NCBI GenBank assembly: GCA_963727575.1
Contig: CAVSIA010000032.1
Span: forward strand, 88,438-152,437
Direction: 5' to 3'
Origin: JAHQVI01 sp963727575
GTDB taxonomy: Bacteria; Pseudomonadota; Alphaproteobacteria; Rhizobiales; Rhodomicrobiaceae
Length of the DNA stretch: 64,000 nucleotides
Below are positions 62,437 through 64,000 of the stretch, piece by piece (within the stretch, counting starts at the first letter, position 1; every line of letters starts with the position of its first letter). Under the pieces are notes generated by a model, which was not told the origin of the DNA, did no database searches, and worked only from the letters and a program-made list of their open reading frames with translations. A program made the translations under genes and the position numbers.

Positions 62437-63651
62437 GTGGCTCGTCCAGCGTTGGAGGTTGCGGACGTCTTCCGCGACCACGGCCCCGCATGGCGTGCGG
62501 CCAATCGCGGCCATGTCAGCCTTGGTCAGTTGAAGGTGATGTCCGCGATCGAGCGCTGCCGCACCGCAGCGCTCGGCGGTCATGTCGCGCAGTGCGAAGG
62601 CTGCGCGCATATGGCCGTCAGTTTTAATAGCTGCCGGAATCGCCACTGCCCGAAGTGTCAGGGGGCAGCGGCGCGCAAATGGCTCGCCGAACGCGAGGCG
62701 GAACTACTCGAGGTGGGCTATTTCCACCTGGTGTTCACGCTGCCCGCGCCGGTCGCCGACATCGCCCGGCAGAACAAGGCGGTGATCTACGACCTCCTGT
62801 TCAAGGCGGCCGCCGAGACCACGCTCACCATCGCCGCCGATGCCAAACATCTCGGCGCAAAGATCGGTATCACCGCCGTGCTGCACACATGGGGCTCGGC
62901 GATGACGCATCATCCGCATGTGCATATGATCGTGCCCGGCGGCGGCCTGTCCGCCGACGGATCCCGATGGATCGCCTGCCGGCCCAGCTTCTTCCTCTCG
63001 GTGCGGGTGCTCTCGCGCCTGTTCCGCCGGCTGTTCTTAGGGCTGCTCGCCGCAGCCCATGCCAAGGGCCGGCTCGCCTTCTTCGGCGAGCGCGAGGGGC
63101 TCGCCGAGGGCCGTGCCTTCGCCGCCTTCCTCAAGCGGCAGCGCCGCGCCGAATGGGTGGTCTATGCCAAGGCCCCGTTCGGCGGCCCCCAACAGGTGCT
63201 TGCCTATCTGAGCCGCTATACCCACCGTGTCGCCATATCCAACCGCCGGCTGATCGCCGCCGACGCGGACGGCGTCAGCTTCACTTATAAGGACTATCGG
63301 GTCGAAGGCCCCGGACGGCACAAGACCATGACGCTGGCGACGCATGAGTTCATCAGGCGTTTCCTGATGCATGTGCTGCCCAAGGGCTTCCAGCGCATCC
63401 GCCATTATGGCCTGCTCGCCAATGGCAATCGCACCGCCATGATCGCCAAGGCTCGTGAATTGCTTGCCATGGCCCCACGCGAGAAAGAACCCGACGACGA
63501 GCAAACCGCCAAACCCGCCATGCCGGACGTGCTGCCTTGTCCCTGTCCCCGCTGCGGCGGCCGCATGATCGTCATCGAGATCGTCGCCCGCGGCAGCAAG
63601 CCGAATTATCGAGCGCCCCTTACTCCAATCATCAGGCTCGACACCTCATGA
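62437..63651 (+). CDS. IS91 family transposase (Y2 HUH)
   Basis: A 404-residue rolling-circle transposase starting at GTG 62437. An N-terminal zinc-binding region (CEGCAHM, SCRNRHCPKCQ) is followed by the HUH motif in HHPHVHMIVPGGG. The two catalytic tyrosines are in YLSRY (residues 257 and 261). The C-terminal region has a CPCPRCGG zinc pair. The long open frame from 61957 is an overlap with the recombinase gene; the GTG start fits the usual N-terminus VARPALEVADVFRDHG. All key residues look intact, 13 bases after the recombinase stop. Confidence 0.92.
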   Translation: MARPALEVADVFRDHGPAWRAANRGHVSLGQLKVMSAIERCRTAALGGHVAQCEGCAHMAVSFNSCRNRHCPKCQGAAARKWLAEREAELLEVGYFHLVFTLPAPVADIARQNKAVIYDLLFKAAAETTLTIAADAKHLGAKIGITAVLHTWGSAMTHHPHVHMIVPGGGLSADGSRWIACRPSFFLSVRVLSRLFRRLFLGLLAAAHAKGRLAFFGEREGLAEGRAFAAFLKRQRRAEWVVYAKAPFGGPQQVLAYLSRYTHRVAISNRRLIAADADGVSFTYKDYRVEGPGRHKTMTLATHEFIRRFLMHVLPKGFQRIRHYGLLANGNRTAMIAKARELLAMAPREKEPDDEQTAKPAMPDVLPCPCPRCGGRMIVIEIVARGSKPNYRAPLTPIIRLDTS

Positions 63652-63912
63652 GCCCACTTTGCCGGCGCCGAGCAATAAATACCGCCGCTGATTGCCAGAG
63701 CCTATCGACCGGCAACGGCACCACTTGCTGCGAAGCGCCTCGCGCATCATTAGCCATGGCCATCACGACGTCGCCAGACGGACATTCCGACCGGTCAGGC
63801 GGAGTGAAGGCGTCGAAAGACGCAAGGGTGCAGCGCTGGAACCGATACAATGTAGACCGTCATCAACGCCGCGATTGTTAAATCGCCATAAGCCGCTGCT
63901 CCGCCTTGACCA
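63652..63912. other. Region after the IS91 transposase
   Basis: About 260 bases with no gene I can support. It should hold the right end of the IS91-type element and the junction to older chromosomal sequence, but I cannot place the boundary. Short open frames on both strands look like noise. Confidence 0.4.
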
Positions 63913-64000
63913 TTACCCCGCGATTTCCTGCTTGAGCGCTTCTCGGACGCCTGCCGGGAGCGCATCTGGCGCGTCCATCACGCAGGCGTCCGACAAACCT
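63913..64000 (-). CDS. Possible C-terminal end of a gene beyond the window
   Basis: On the minus strand an open frame enters from the right edge and ends at TAA (63913-63915). The visible residues end DALPAGVREALKQEIAG, which has natural protein composition. Too little is present to name a family. Confidence 0.3.
   Translation of the reverse strand, partial: GLSDACVMDAPDALPAGVREALKQEIAG

Larger units (their letters stand above)
61506..63651 (+). mobile_element. IS91-family element with tyrosine recombinase and HUH transposase
   Basis: The coding part of a rolling-circle (IS91-type) insertion sequence: a tyrosine recombinase gene directly followed by a Y2 HUH transposase. IS91 elements lack terminal inverted repeats, so the ends cannot be placed by eye; they should lie between 61296 and 61506 on the left and beyond 63651 on the right. 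A short hairpin (GAGGT-GTCA-ACCTC) at 61472-61485 precedes the recombinase. Confidence 0.85.

Overview
This is a GC-rich bacterial window, almost certainly alphaproteobacterial and most likely Hyphomicrobiales (Rhizobiales). The support is the density of ABC and TRAP uptake systems for small organic acids, amines and peptides, rhizobial-style intergenic palindromic repeats (for example 59261-59384), a membrane formate dehydrogenase operon linked to its own selenocysteine genes, and an IS91-family element carrying its own tyrosine recombinase. The genus cannot be fixed from the sequence alone.

Layout. 1-8 kb (minus strand): a LivKHMGF-type ABC transporter in one operon with an acyl-CoA ligase, two MaoC-fold hydratases and an acyl-CoA dehydrogenase, so import, CoA activation and beta-oxidation-like degradation of a carboxylic acid. 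8.5-16.7 kb: a GntR/FCD regulator, then an allophanate hydrolase behind a dipeptide-type ABC transporter, with a long perfect inverted repeat in the operon promoter. 17-20 kb: TetR regulator, operator and aldo/keto reductase, plus an HTH regulator with an unrecognised C-terminal half. 20-22.7 kb: divergent oxyR and catalase. 22.8-38.4 kb is the centre of the window: a SelD fused to a flavoprotein, a TlpA-like thioredoxin, a Tat-exported transglutaminase-like protein, and then fdnG(Sec)-fdnH-fdnI-fdhE-selA-sel1-selB-selC (tRNA-Sec) followed by two overlapping unknown genes. The fdnG reading frame contains a TGA that should be read as selenocysteine, and SelA, SelB, SelC and SelD are all encoded here.

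38.4-48.7 kb: an SDR reductase, then a PotDABC-type (polyamine-like) ABC transporter, a DeoR regulator, a proline-iminopeptidase-like hydrolase, an isochorismatase-like hydrolase, an APH-type kinase and a class III aminotransferase whose lysine motif resembles amino-alcohol-phosphate phospho-lyases. 48.8-56.3 kb: a BchE-like B12/radical SAM gene, a glutamate-receptor-like channel protein, an MltB-like transglycosylase, small membrane proteins, a saccharopine-dehydrogenase-like reductase and a DUF4336 protein. 56.5-61.3 kb: an internally deleted mannonate dehydratase remnant, an FAH-family enzyme and a DctPQM TRAP transporter, suggesting sugar-acid use. 61.5-63.7 kb: the IS91-like element.

Quality caution. 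Seven genes that otherwise look intact carry single-base apparent frameshifts, 13 in total. Each can be restored by adding or removing one base, and the corrected lengths are all multiples of three. This looks more like draft-assembly indel error than gene decay, so these genes are given over their full restored span.
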